From Paenibacillus sp. 481 (GTDB lineage Bacteria; Bacillota; Bacilli; Paenibacillales; Paenibacillaceae): 64,000 nt of DNA. Made by a program: the position numbers and the translations under genes. Positions 34,520-47,356 of this stretch are shown here, one piece after another. The number at the start of each line of letters is the position of its first letter. Positions within the stretch are counted from its first letter, which is position 1. The notes below the pieces were generated by a model, which saw only the letters and a program-made list of their open reading frames with translations, was not told the origin of the DNA and did not search any database. The stretch is from NCBI RefSeq assembly GCF_021223605.1, contig NZ_CP075175.1, forward strand, positions 4,047,501-4,111,500. Direction: 5' to 3'.

Positions 34520-34560
34520 CCGTGCAATGCCCGAAAATAGGGCTTGAATGGGTTGCACGG
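34520..34560 (+). promoter_or_regulatory. Hairpin in the leader of the ytxG-like gene
   Basis: CCGTGCAA (34520-34527) pairs with TTGCACGG (34553-34560), and GCCC (34529-34532) with GGGC (34540-34543) inside it. There is no T-run. It lies about 150 bases before the ytxG-like ATG and may be a leader structure. The rest of 34336-34706 holds only the terminator above. Confidence 0.45.
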
Positions 34561-34706
34561 GACGATTAGTGGACCAGCTCCCCAAAAAAGGACGACCTTA
34601 TTTGTGTCAAGACAAGCCCAGACTACTTATACTGTCATTACGAAATGGGCATTCGTCCCGATTCCAAGATAGCAAGTTGATTCTATTGCTGAAGGAGGAT
34701 CACAAG

Positions 34707-35153
34707 ATGATGCTGTGGGCCGTTGCGTTAGCCGTGGCAGCTTGGGTTGTATTGTGCACAGCTGGCACAATCGTGCTGTGCCGAGGCTGGCGAGTACTTG
34801 GCAAGCTGGAACAGACGTTGTCAGCTAGTGAGTTGCACATGCAACAATTGTCGCGTGATATGCGGAAGCTCACCCGTCGAGCAGATCGTATACTGCAGCG
34901 CGTCGACAAAAGTACGCGATCGGTACACGATTGGACCGAGACGTTCAATCGCATTCATCACACGATTCAGTTATGGCATGAACGTATTAGGAAGTGGTCT
35001 ACAAAAGTGACGAATCAGGTGCATGCAGCTCAACAAGCGAATGAGCAAAGTATTAAAGAAGCTTTGCAGTGGTTCGATCTTTTTTACTCCATTGGAACCG
35101 AAATACGGAGCCGCAGAACGACTTCAGCAGAGAAGCGCGACGGACGAATGTGA
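34707..35153 (+). CDS. DUF948 (YtxG-like) membrane protein
   Basis: A 148-residue protein with one N-terminal transmembrane helix (LWAVALAVAAWVVLCTAGTI) and a long coiled-coil-prone region (about 28-130), the layout of DUF948/YtxG proteins. ATG 34707 follows AAGGAGG. The ytxH-like gene starts 21 bases after its stop, the same order as in the Bacillus ytxGHJ general-stress operon. The biochemical role of the family is unknown. Confidence 0.8.
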   Translation: MMLWAVALAVAAWVVLCTAGTIVLCRGWRVLGKLEQTLSASELHMQQLSRDMRKLTRRADRILQRVDKSTRSVHDWTETFNRIHHTIQLWHERIRKWSTKVTNQVHAAQQANEQSIKEALQWFDLFYSIGTEIRSRRTTSAEKRDGRM

Positions 35154-35174
35154 CAGTTGAGGAGGGGTTTTGAA

Positions 35175-35615
35175 ATGTCAAAACTAAGCAAGCCTTTTTG
35201 GATGGGTACTATAGTCGGAGGCATCGTAGGATCTGTGACAGCGTTATTGTTTGCTCCAAAGCCAGGTAAAGAGCTGCGTCAAGATATAGTCGAAGGTGTG
35301 CATGAAGTGGGCGAGAAGTCACAACAGCTTGCGAAGCAAGTGGGTGAACATGCAAGTGAGTGGGCAACTGTTGCGAAAGAAAAGTCGGAAGAAATAAAGC
35401 AATCATGGAAGCAGTGGCGTGAAGAAGATAAGCAGTCTAACACTGCGGTTGCACAAGTAAGTACTACTCGAGAGTCTGCCGGTGAATGTGCAGATGAATA
35501 CATGAATCAGTCAGTACTTGTTACTGACGATCATTTGAATAAGCAAGGACATCAGGCAAGTGATACATGTAGTGAAAAGGTAGAAAGTGATCAGCATTTG
35601 GTGTTGAAGTCATAA
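35175..35615 (+). CDS. YtxH-like protein
   Basis: A 146-residue protein with the YtxH signature near the N terminus (FWMGTIVGGIVGSVTALLFA, then PKPGKELRQDI), a glycine-zipper membrane segment followed by an amphipathic helical region rich in Lys and Glu. GAGGAGGGG precedes the ATG. It is co-transcribed with the DUF948 gene; a stress-related membrane role is inferred from the Bacillus operon. Confidence 0.85.
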   Translation: MSKLSKPFWMGTIVGGIVGSVTALLFAPKPGKELRQDIVEGVHEVGEKSQQLAKQVGEHASEWATVAKEKSEEIKQSWKQWREEDKQSNTAVAQVSTTRESAGECADEYMNQSVLVTDDHLNKQGHQASDTCSEKVESDQHLVLKS

Positions 35616-35649
35616 TCATGAAGCGTGAACACGTATAGTTGGAGAAAAA

Positions 35650-35701
35650 AGCCCCAATGTTCAGAGTGGTTGACGCATGCAACCTAGAACTTTGGGGCTA
35701 G
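35650..35701 (-). terminator. Terminator of the phosphodiester glycosidase gene
   Basis: AGCCCCAA pairs with TTGGGGCT, with an inner GGTTG/CAACC stem. The T-run (TTTTTT at 35645-35650 read on the minus strand) shows it mainly serves the minus-strand gene; it may also stop transcription from the ytxGH side. Confidence 0.85.
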
Positions 35702-35725
35702 CAGGGAATGGGCTTGACTCAACGA

Positions 35726-36859
35726 TTACCATTTTCCAGGGTCAATTTTACGCGGGTCTAAGCCTTCCCATATGTTTTTAATAGCTACTTGCTCCGGTTC
35801 TTCAAACACGAGAAACGCAGATGGTAAAAAGCGTTCGCCATATTGGCTCGCAGGTGAGTTCTTAATGTGGCCACCTTTTTCAGCGAGTACGGTTGAAGAA
35901 CCACCGTCTAAGTTGGCAGCAATAACAGCCCCATGTTCGAGCATAATTTGCTGACAATCATACAAGTTGGCTCCGATACTATGCGTTTGTCTGCCATCAA
36001 TAATAAGGAACAAAATAGCGCCGTCTTCACGCTGTCCCATTACGGTTCGTGGAGCGATGCCCCAGCCTTGTGATGGGCTTTTGATTTGGCCTTTTCCATT
36101 CACGATGATACGTGGTTGAAAAGTAACTCCTTCTTTGGCGCCCATGTTCATCAACTGCTGCACGGTATAATTACCGGCTATCATTTTCCCGTCTTTGTCG
36201 ATGCCGACAAATTGGGTTCTTTTGTTCATACCGCCAGAACCGTTGTAATACACTTTGCCGTCAGCGATGACGACGCCTATAGGTTGAAAGCCGTTACCTT
36301 TCCAATTCGGATCAGCAAAACCGCCCGCATTTACTCCAGCTAATGCTTCTGTGCGCTTGACCATCTCGGACACTTTTTCCCCTTTGCCAACACGATTTGG
36401 AACTCCGATGCGCACTTTTGTCGGATCGTTCACGACCATTAAATAGCCACTGTAGCCCTCGCCACTTATATTGTGGTATTCAATCAGAGATTTCGGCTTG
36501 TTAGATGTTGTGTCTGGTTTTGTAATTTGATGATTCGCTTTTTCGTCACCCATATTCTCGAATTGTTTCCAGTACTGTTGGACTCTTGAATCTAATTGAT
36601 CCTGACCAATTACATATTTAGCCCAATGACGATGTCTGGTCGTTATTAACGTATCTGCAATGAGAAAGCGAAAATCGGTTCCTGATGGCGTGAAAAAAAG
36701 CCAACCTAATCCAAGTACACCAAGTAGCAGCATGATGGCGAAGGTGTTTCTTATTATTTTTTTAATTGAGCGCTTTTGTTTAGGCCGTTTCTTGTTGGGA
36801 GTCGTGTGTTGTCTCGTTCTTCTTGGTGGCAATCCTCCTGATGCGTGTGGTGTGTTCAT
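35726..36859 (-). CDS. NAGPA-family phosphodiester glycosidase, membrane anchored
   Basis: A 377-residue protein with a basic, cytoplasmic N terminus (about 1-35), one transmembrane helix (about 37-58), and an extracytoplasmic NAGPA (phosphodiester N-acetylglucosaminidase-like) domain from about 125. Motifs are EALAGVNAGGFADPNW, RTVMGQREDGAILFLIIDGRQ, and IAANLDGGSSTVLA. Bacterial members act on wall-polymer or exopolysaccharide phosphodiester links. It stands alone in reverse orientation between ytxH and the collagen-like gene. Confidence 0.88.
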   Translation of the reverse strand: MNTPHASGGLPPRRTRQHTTPNKKRPKQKRSIKKIIRNTFAIMLLLGVLGLGWLFFTPSGTDFRFLIADTLITTRHRHWAKYVIGQDQLDSRVQQYWKQFENMGDEKANHQITKPDTTSNKPKSLIEYHNISGEGYSGYLMVVNDPTKVRIGVPNRVGKGEKVSEMVKRTEALAGVNAGGFADPNWKGNGFQPIGVVIADGKVYYNGSGGMNKRTQFVGIDKDGKMIAGNYTVQQLMNMGAKEGVTFQPRIIVNGKGQIKSPSQGWGIAPRTVMGQREDGAILFLIIDGRQTHSIGANLYDCQQIMLEHGAVIAANLDGGSSTVLAEKGGHIKNSPASQYGERFLPSAFLVFEEPEQVAIKNIWEGLDPRKIDPGKW

Positions 36860-41607
<4,748 letters not shown>

Positions 41608-41750
41608 GACCGTATTCCTTCTCTGACTGTGAGCCTTGAACCTTGTCTGCAATTCAGTTAAGATCAAGGTACGTTTTGCCTTGGCCATTCATATGGTATC
41701 AGAGGCGGTTCAAAGTCAGTCAATCAAGAGACGAAGGAAGCGGTGTATTC

Positions 41751-42560
41751 GTGCAGCAAGCTATAGCAATGCTCGATTCTGGTGTGGGAGGCTTGACGGT
41801 TGCGAGAGAAGTCATGCGTCAACTTCCACAAGAAAAAATAATTTATTTTGGAGACACAGCTCGTTCTCCTTACGGTCCACGTACGTCGGAGGAAGTGCGC
41901 TTGTTCACACGCCAAATCGTAGACTATTTAATCCAATATAACCCTAAAATGATAGTAATCGCCTGCAATACTGCAACAGCAGTAGCCTTAGATGATATTC
42001 GCTCATATGTATCTGTACCTGTTGTCGGTGTCATTAATCCAGGTGCTCGTGCTGCAATATCCGCGACAGATTCAGGATATATCGGTGTTATCGGAACAGA
42101 AGGAACGATACACAGCGGCGCTTATGAACATGCGCTCAAAAGAATCTCTCCGCAAGTTGAAGTCGTCAGTCAAGCTTGTCCAAAGTTCGCTCCTATTGTC
42201 GAAAGAGGATTGTTCCGCAGCGAAGATACGTGGCAAACGGTTCGAGAATCGTTGGCGTCTTTGCGGGCGACACCTATCGACACGCTGATTTTGGGCTGCA
42301 CCCATTATCCGTTTCTAACGGAGCCGATACAGGAAGTAATGGGGTCGCAAGTGAAATTGATCAGCTCAGCAGATGAAACTGCGCGAGAAGTCAGTACCAT
42401 TTTGCATGACAAAGGACAACTGGCAAGTAGTACACAATTGCCGATTCATCAGTTCTTTTGCAGTGGAGACGCAGCGATCTTTCAAGACATTGCACGTCAA
42501 TGGCTAGGAGAGCACATTCAAGATTTCCCAGTAGTTTGGCAAGTACCTCATATTATCTAA
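41751..42560 (+). CDS. murI: Glutamate racemase
   Basis: Makes D-glutamate for peptidoglycan. The 269-residue product has the two catalytic cysteine motifs ACNTATAVAL and LGCTHYPF, plus MLDSGVGGLTVAREVM and YFGDTARSPYGPR at the N terminus. GTG 41751 is chosen because the family starts just before the IAMLDSGVGG strand and AAGGAAG lies upstream; the open frame before it has no family similarity. It is followed by a terminator at 42574. Confidence 0.94.
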   Translation: MQQAIAMLDSGVGGLTVAREVMRQLPQEKIIYFGDTARSPYGPRTSEEVRLFTRQIVDYLIQYNPKMIVIACNTATAVALDDIRSYVSVPVVGVINPGARAAISATDSGYIGVIGTEGTIHSGAYEHALKRISPQVEVVSQACPKFAPIVERGLFRSEDTWQTVRESLASLRATPIDTLILGCTHYPFLTEPIQEVMGSQVKLISSADETAREVSTILHDKGQLASSTQLPIHQFFCSGDAAIFQDIARQWLGEHIQDFPVVWQVPHII

Positions 42561-42573
42561 TTATATCTCACAG

Positions 42574-42616
42574 CAGGGGCTGGCTCGGAGTCGTAAGACT
42601 TAAGCAGCCCCTTGTT
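42574..42616 (+). terminator. Terminator after murI
   Basis: CAGGGGCTG pairs with CAGCCCCTTG, with GAGTC/GACT inside, followed by a T-rich stretch (TTTCATTTT). The rest of 42617-42810 shows only a weak 43-codon ORF on the minus strand (42600-42731), not called. Confidence 0.75.
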
Positions 42617-42810
42617 TCATTTTACCTACGTCACACGAATCGCCATCCTGTTGACTAAATCCCGATTCGTAAACATTTGCGTCTACACACTGCTGATGAC
42701 TCGATGCAGCAAGCCGGAACACCATCTTCATGCTCCCCTTGGGCTGTTTGTTAAGTTGGTATAAATAAACCATGCACGGATCGCGCAAAAATAGTTCCAC
42801 TCTAACGATG

Positions 42811-43350
42811 CTAAGGCAGCCCCTTGAACGTATTGGCATACATCGTCATTTTGAGAAACGAACCCTTCGTAGTCTCCTGCACGATATCATCGTTTATCAA
42901 CGTAAACCTACACGCAATAGAAGTTCGAATGGCTTGCTCATTGTCGTTCTTTACATAAAGTTCTACAGCATACAAGTGGAGAACATTCCAAGCAAAAGAT
43001 AGCATCGCTTGAACGATTTCGGTTCCGTAGCCCTGTCCAATTACATCAGCTGGACCAATTTGAATCCGACCCAATTCCGCAGTGCCCACATTCAGATCAA
43101 CATGATAAATTGCAGCTGTCCCAAGCGGTGTATAGTCTTTCCGACAAGTGACGAGAAACATCATATCATCCGGCTGTTGTTCATATCGTTCATACCATAG
43201 TAGCTGTTCGTGAGCTTCAATCGGACGACTGTCTTGAAACAAGCTCCGAATATGCGCTTGATTCCGCCACTGCCGAACCCATTCCAGATCAGACATACGA
43301 AGCGGCCGCAGCAGCAGTCTTTTGCTGAAAATGTAATAATTATGATTCAT
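42811..43350 (-). CDS. GNAT-family N-acetyltransferase
   Basis: A 179-residue acetyltransferase of the RimJ/PseH-like GNAT group. RLLLRPLRMSDLEWVRQWRN is a typical start; LGRIQIGPADVIGQGYGTEIVQAML contains the acetyl-CoA loop (Q/R-x-x-G-x-G). Its ATG overlaps the stop of the aminotransferase gene by four bases (ATGA), so the two are translated together. An N-acetylation of the amino sugar made by that partner is the natural inference. Confidence 0.85.
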   Translation of the reverse strand: MNHNYYIFSKRLLLRPLRMSDLEWVRQWRNQAHIRSLFQDSRPIEAHEQLLWYERYEQQPDDMMFLVTCRKDYTPLGTAAIYHVDLNVGTAELGRIQIGPADVIGQGYGTEIVQAMLSFAWNVLHLYAVELYVKNDNEQAIRTSIACRFTLINDDIVQETTKGSFLKMTMYANTFKGLP

Positions 43351-44516
43351 GTCCAGTCTGCCTCATACTTGTATTCTGCAAATAGGCGAATTTGTCGGAT
43401 CACATACTGTACGTCTTCATATGTGATCCGTAAATGTAGAGGTAGCGAAAGTATAGTATCCGAATATTGCTCAGCTACCGGACAACTTCCCTTTGCATGG
43501 CGATACATCCGGTAATGCGTGTTTGCGCGATAATGCACACCGGGAAAAATATGATGCTCATTCAAGTGGAGAATAAGCTCGTCACGGTCAGCACACGACA
43601 CAATAAATAAGTGGCGTGAACTGTCGCATCCCGGAGCGAGCGGTACAACTTGAATGTGCGGAACAAGTGATTTTAGCTCTGTCTCATACCAAGCAGCCAC
43701 CTGTTTACGGTAGGCGTTATCTTGATCAACATACTTGAGCTGCACAAGTCCGATGGCAGCCATAATCGAATTGCCGTGATATTTATAGCCGATGTGTTCC
43801 ACATCGTACAACCATTTATAGGGTCCGTCTATATGTGTACGCGTATAGACGTCTTTATTCATGCCTAGCCCTGTTAATTTTCGGACAACGGCATCATGGT
43901 CAGCTTCTTTAAAGCAAATCATGCCACCATCTGCGGTAGGTAAATTTTTAACAGCTTGAAACGAATAGACAACGGCGTCGGCCTCTTGACCAGGAACAAC
44001 ACCATGCAGTCGCGTACCTGTCATATGTGCTGCATCTAGTATGAGGCATAATTGATGACGGCGACAAAGATGAACGACATGTTCGTATTGCCCTGTGTTA
44101 CCCCCGATGCCAACAAACATGACGGCTTTCGTCCGAGGCGTAATCTTACGTTCGATATCGGCAGGGTCTATACATAAGTAGGAATCTACATCAGCAAAGA
44201 CCGGTTTCAGCCCATGATAGCGGATCACATGATTGGTGGATACAAAAGTTAAGGGCGTCGTAATAATTTCGTCTCCCTTTTTCCAGTGATGGGACATCTT
44301 TAACACGTCAAGAGCTAGTGACAAGCCAGCCGTGGCTGAATGTATAAAATGCGCGTAGGGAAGCCCCGTATAAGCTTTCCAACATTGTTCAAATTGAACG
44401 GTTTTGAATCCTTGCCCTGTCCATCCTTTTTCTAAACACTCACGAATTTCCGCCAGACATTCTTCCACTCGATACGTAGGGACGAACAAAGGGATGTTCA
44501 CGCTGATCACGTCCAT
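43347..44516 (-). CDS. DegT/DnrJ/EryC1-type sugar aminotransferase
   Basis: PLP-dependent nucleotide-sugar aminotransferase, 389 residues. Motifs are IHSATAGLSLALDVL (cofactor phosphate contact), DEIITTPLTFVSTNHVI, LILDAAHMTGTRLHG, the Schiff-base lysine in SFQAVKNLPTADGGM, and YKYHGNSIMAAIGLVQLKY. It would install an amino group on a keto-sugar nucleotide, which the coupled GNAT then acetylates. Lying close to the giant threonine-rich collagen-like protein, the pair could supply a glycan for it, as anthrose enzymes do for BclA; this is inferred from location only. Confidence 0.9.
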   Translation of the reverse strand: MDVISVNIPLFVPTYRVEECLAEIRECLEKGWTGQGFKTVQFEQCWKAYTGLPYAHFIHSATAGLSLALDVLKMSHHWKKGDEIITTPLTFVSTNHVIRYHGLKPVFADVDSYLCIDPADIERKITPRTKAVMFVGIGGNTGQYEHVVHLCRRHQLCLILDAAHMTGTRLHGVVPGQEADAVVYSFQAVKNLPTADGGMICFKEADHDAVVRKLTGLGMNKDVYTRTHIDGPYKWLYDVEHIGYKYHGNSIMAAIGLVQLKYVDQDNAYRKQVAAWYETELKSLVPHIQVVPLAPGCDSSRHLFIVSCADRDELILHLNEHHIFPGVHYRANTHYRMYRHAKGSCPVAEQYSDTILSLPLHLRITYEDVQYVIRQIRLFAEYKYEADWT

Positions 44517-44817
44517 TCATTCTGATTTAGTCATCGCTTGGAACTGGACAAACATGAGATAAACCGTCACGTAAAGATATCCGCATTAGGCGAAAGCCTA
44601 TGTTGACTAGTGGCTGGAATCGAAATGTTGGCGGCCACTCCTTTCAAAATTCGGTAATTATCCTACTATCATCTCACTCTATGTATCTCGTAATTTAAAC
44701 GCTTGGACCGATGCGCTGCTAATAGAAAAAAGGCGGCAAATCAATGCACAGCAGTTATGTTCCTATCCTGTTACGCATATCTATGACATTAGCAACGTGA
44801 AGTGGAAGGAGTGCTAT
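44517..44817. other. Intergenic region between divergent aminotransferase and peptidase genes
   Basis: A 301-base gap between divergent starts. It contains AT-rich stretches suitable for promoters in both directions, but I could not assign clear -35/-10 pairs or repeats. Confidence 0.3.
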
Positions 44818-46038
44818 TTGATCGTGACAATTCCTTATGTTGTGCAAAAAGGGGATACGTATTTACGGATTTGCTTGCGTTATGGTATTCATATCCATGC
44901 GCTGCTTGCCTGTAATACGCAAATTTCATCGGACGATTATGCTGTGCCCGGACAAGTTATTTATATTCCACAGCGGCAAGCGAATATCTATGTTGTGCAA
45001 CCTTGTGACACGTTTTATGCGATTGCCTTGCGGTTCCATGTGCCCGCTCAAGTGCTGGCAAATGCCAATCCTACGATAGATCCGCGCAGCTTAGTCGTGG
45101 GTCAAAGTTTGACCATACCTTATGTGTTTAATGATGATGATGTGAAAAAGAAAGCCGAGTACGGCTACATGCAATTGATACGCGATGTGGAAAGATTGAA
45201 GCAGTGCTGCCCCATCGTGCGGACAGAAACGATTGGCTATAGCGTATTAGGAAAGCCCATTGTTGCCATTGCACTAGGCAATGGGCCAATTGCCATTCAT
45301 GCCAATGGTGCCGTTCATGCCAATGAATGGGTAACTTCGGCCTTATTGATGAAGTTTGCTGAAGATTACGCACAGGCCTATGAAGGTGGGAGCTCACATC
45401 AGCAGTGGAACGTACAAGATTCATTTGCACGCACAACGCTGTGGATCGTGCCGATGGCCAATCCAGACGGCGTGGAGCTTGCGCAGGAAGGAATTACGCC
45501 TCAGCATCCCTATTATAAGCAGCTGAACGTATGGAACGGAGGCTCGCGCCGTTTTCAACGCTGGAAGGCGAATGTAAACGGTGTAGACCTAAATGATCAA
45601 TTTCCTGCCCATTGGGAAGAGGAGCAAGCAAGACGAGGTCGTACCGGGCCGGGTCCGCTCAACTTTGGCGGACAGCGTCCGCTTTCAGAACCGGAAGCAA
45701 TCGCTTTAGCTTCCTTTACCGACCGTATTCCGTTTGCGTTGGCCTTATCGTTTCATACGCAAGGTCAAGAAATTTATTGGAATTATCGGGATTACGAACC
45801 GGCAGAATCCGAACGATGGGCAGAACGCTTTCAATTGGCGAGCGGCTATCGGGCTGTTAAGCTTTCCGGCAGCGATGCTGGGTACAAAGATTGGTTTATT
45901 CAACAATATCGTAAGCCTGGCTTCACGATCGAGGTCGGTAACGGGATAAGTCCGCTGCCGCTAATGGATTTTGATTCCATGTATCGCGAAGTGTCGGCTA
46001 TATTGATCGAAGCGATAAGTGGTACGGGAGTGGGATAG
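44818..46038 (+). CDS. LysM-M14 zinc carboxypeptidase (gamma-D-glutamyl-diaminopimelate endopeptidase type)
   Basis: Cell-wall hydrolase with two N-terminal LysM modules (about 5-50, YVVQKGDTYLRICLRYGI; about 53-98, YVVQPCDTFYAIALRF) and an M14 peptidase domain (about 110-400). Zinc and catalytic motifs are visible: VHANEW (H-x-x-E), the later His in LSFHTQGQEIYWNY, NGVDLNDQFPAHW, and the catalytic Glu in GFTIEVGNG. This layout matches endopeptidase I of Lysinibacillus sphaericus and related enzymes that cut between gamma-D-Glu and diaminopimelate. A TTG start at 44818 is preferred (GGAAGGAG six bases upstream); GTG 44824 is the alternative. There is no signal peptide, which suggests action in the mother cell or cytoplasm during sporulation or recycling. 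Confidence 0.88.
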   Translation: MIVTIPYVVQKGDTYLRICLRYGIHIHALLACNTQISSDDYAVPGQVIYIPQRQANIYVVQPCDTFYAIALRFHVPAQVLANANPTIDPRSLVVGQSLTIPYVFNDDDVKKKAEYGYMQLIRDVERLKQCCPIVRTETIGYSVLGKPIVAIALGNGPIAIHANGAVHANEWVTSALLMKFAEDYAQAYEGGSSHQQWNVQDSFARTTLWIVPMANPDGVELAQEGITPQHPYYKQLNVWNGGSRRFQRWKANVNGVDLNDQFPAHWEEEQARRGRTGPGPLNFGGQRPLSEPEAIALASFTDRIPFALALSFHTQGQEIYWNYRDYEPAESERWAERFQLASGYRAVKLSGSDAGYKDWFIQQYRKPGFTIEVGNGISPLPLMDFDSMYREVSAILIEAISGTGVG

Positions 46039-46110
46039 TGTAGTTCAAGCATAGTATAGGAGTGGTAAAGGTGCGGTAAAGGTACGGTATAGGAGTCGAT
46101 CATACTGGAG
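46022..46110 (+). repeat. Short degenerate direct repeats after the M14 gene
   Basis: GGTACGGGAGTGGGATAG, GTATAGGAGTGGTAAAGG, GGTAAAGGTACGGTATAGG and similar 10-12-base units follow one another over about 90 bases, starting within the last codons of the peptidase gene. They look like slippage products; no function is suggested. Confidence 0.5.
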
Positions 46111-46179
46111 AAAGGTAGCAATAACGCTTGTATATCACGGTTAAATCACATACAATACCGTGAAGAGGAGGTGTTCGAC

Positions 46180-46446
46180 ATGCCGCGAATTATGAAACGT
46201 AAGCGCTCATGGAATCATCTATGGTCGTTGTTGCGTTCCGCTCCACGGCTACTCGGTTCCAGCCGTGTACCAATACGGGAAAAAGCACTCTTCGTCGGTT
46301 TAGCTGCATTGTACTGGGTAATACCGTTGGACTTTTTGCCGTTCATTCCAATTGATGACATCCTGTTTACGATGATTCTAATGCCTTGGTTTGCGAAACG
46401 TGCTGCAAAATACGAACAAGAAAATGACAGCCACAACCATCGATAA
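46180..46446 (+). CDS. DUF1232-type small membrane protein (YkvA-like)
   Basis: An 88-residue basic protein. LYWVIPLDFLPFIPIDDILFTMILMPWF is split in nature as one membrane-associated DUF1232 motif (YW-IPLD-LPF-PIDD). The ATG at 46180 follows GAGGAGG at a good distance. The role of the family is unknown. Confidence 0.8.
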   Translation: MPRIMKRKRSWNHLWSLLRSAPRLLGSSRVPIREKALFVGLAALYWVIPLDFLPFIPIDDILFTMILMPWFAKRAAKYEQENDSHNHR

Positions 46447-46549
46447 AGATGGAAGCTTGTGGTTGCTTCATCTGTAGCCTTCACTTACAATAAGTATGGC
46501 TTACAACAACATTGATTATGATGATCAGTTACATCGGAGTGACAAAATA

Positions 46550-46771
46550 ATGGCGAATGACATACGTATTTGTGATAAATGCAAACATATTAAAATGAAA
46601 ACCTTTTTACCAAAAGTGCAAAAGCTCGACCCTGAAGCAGACGTTAAAGTAGGTTGCAAATCGTATTGTGGCCCGTGCGCGAAACGAGTATTTATTTATG
46701 TTAACGGTCGTTATATCACGGCACCAACAGAAGATGAGTGCCTTGAGAAGGCAAAGCAGTTTGTGAAATAG
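46550..46771 (+). CDS. DUF1450 (YuzB-like) small protein
   Basis: A 73-residue protein with paired cysteines: ICDKCKH near the N terminus and GCKSYCGPCAKRVFIYVNG in the middle, the hallmark of DUF1450/YuzB proteins and related thioredoxin-like small folds. CGGAGTG precedes ATG 46550. Metal or redox function is suggested by the cysteines only. Confidence 0.8.
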   Translation: MANDIRICDKCKHIKMKTFLPKVQKLDPEADVKVGCKSYCGPCAKRVFIYVNGRYITAPTEDECLEKAKQFVK

Positions 46772-46805
46772 CACTCCTGTATATTCGACCGCTAATGTCC
46801 ACATC

Positions 46806-46861
46806 CTAACGAAGTGAGGGTATCCCTCGGCAACCTTGTTCAACGAAGGAGGTTTCGTTAG
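46806..46861 (+). promoter_or_regulatory. Candidate RNA switch masking the ribosome binding site of the next gene
   Basis: CTAACGAA (46806-46813) is perfectly complementary to TTCGTTAG (46854-46861), which lies between GGAGG (46848-46852) and the ATG at 46862. A second copy of AACGAAG at 46842-46848 can pair with the same TTCGTT, placing GGAGG in a hairpin loop instead. A third helix, GAGGG/CCCTC, lies at 46816-46828. Mutually exclusive pairings around a Shine-Dalgarno site suggest translational control. Confidence 0.5.
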
Positions 46862-47146
46862 ATGTCGAGATATAAATACGAGTCAAGCATTCAAACCCAG
46901 AATTCATTTTCACAAGCACGTAATGCAATTGACCGCGCTCATAACGCGGTGTCGCAAGCGTTGTCACATCCGACTGAGCAGTCTGTGGAACAAGCACAGC
47001 ACTCATTGGAGCATGCGGAACGAGCAGTTGAACAAACGCATCTGTGCGACAATCAGCAGGCAGTTGAGTTTGCCGATGAACTGCTTGGCGAAGAGCAGGC
47101 CAGATTCAATTCCTTGTTTCAAAGCGGGCAGTGGAAGCACAAGTAA
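46862..47146 (+). CDS. Small helical protein of unknown function
   Basis: A 94-residue hydrophilic protein (MSRYKYESSIQTQNSFSQ ...) made of two predicted amphipathic helices rich in Ala, Gln, Glu and His, with the internal repeat QALSHPTEQSVEQAQHSLEH. AAGGAGG precedes the ATG, though set inside a potential hairpin. A strong terminator follows at 47221. No family recognised; the composition resembles small cytosolic or spore proteins of Bacillales. Confidence 0.65.
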   Translation: MSRYKYESSIQTQNSFSQARNAIDRAHNAVSQALSHPTEQSVEQAQHSLEHAERAVEQTHLCDNQQAVEFADELLGEEQARFNSLFQSGQWKHK

Positions 47147-47220
47147 CCGTCGTATTCATCTTATACGAATACCATCCGAACCAGCCGTATACATGACCAG
47201 TTTAGCATGTATACACACGC

Positions 47221-47268
47221 AAAGCGTAACGAATTCCCTGTACATAGGGAGGTCGTTACGCTTTTTTT
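47221..47268 (+). terminator. Terminator after the small helical protein
   Basis: AAGCGTAACGA pairs perfectly with TCGTTACGCTT, with CCCT/AGGG inside, followed by seven T residues. Confidence 0.92.
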
Positions 47269-47356
47269 CATGAATCAATGATTCAAAGGGAATAATACTG
47301 GGTAATAAAATAGGCCCATTTTTTTAGGCTTATACATAAGATTTAGGAGTGTGTCT

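Noticed and set aside
42600-42731. A 43-codon minus-strand ORF downstream of the GNAT gene
   Set aside because: It has a passable AAGGGGA upstream, but the sequence runs through the murI terminator and has no recognisable features; coding status could not be supported.
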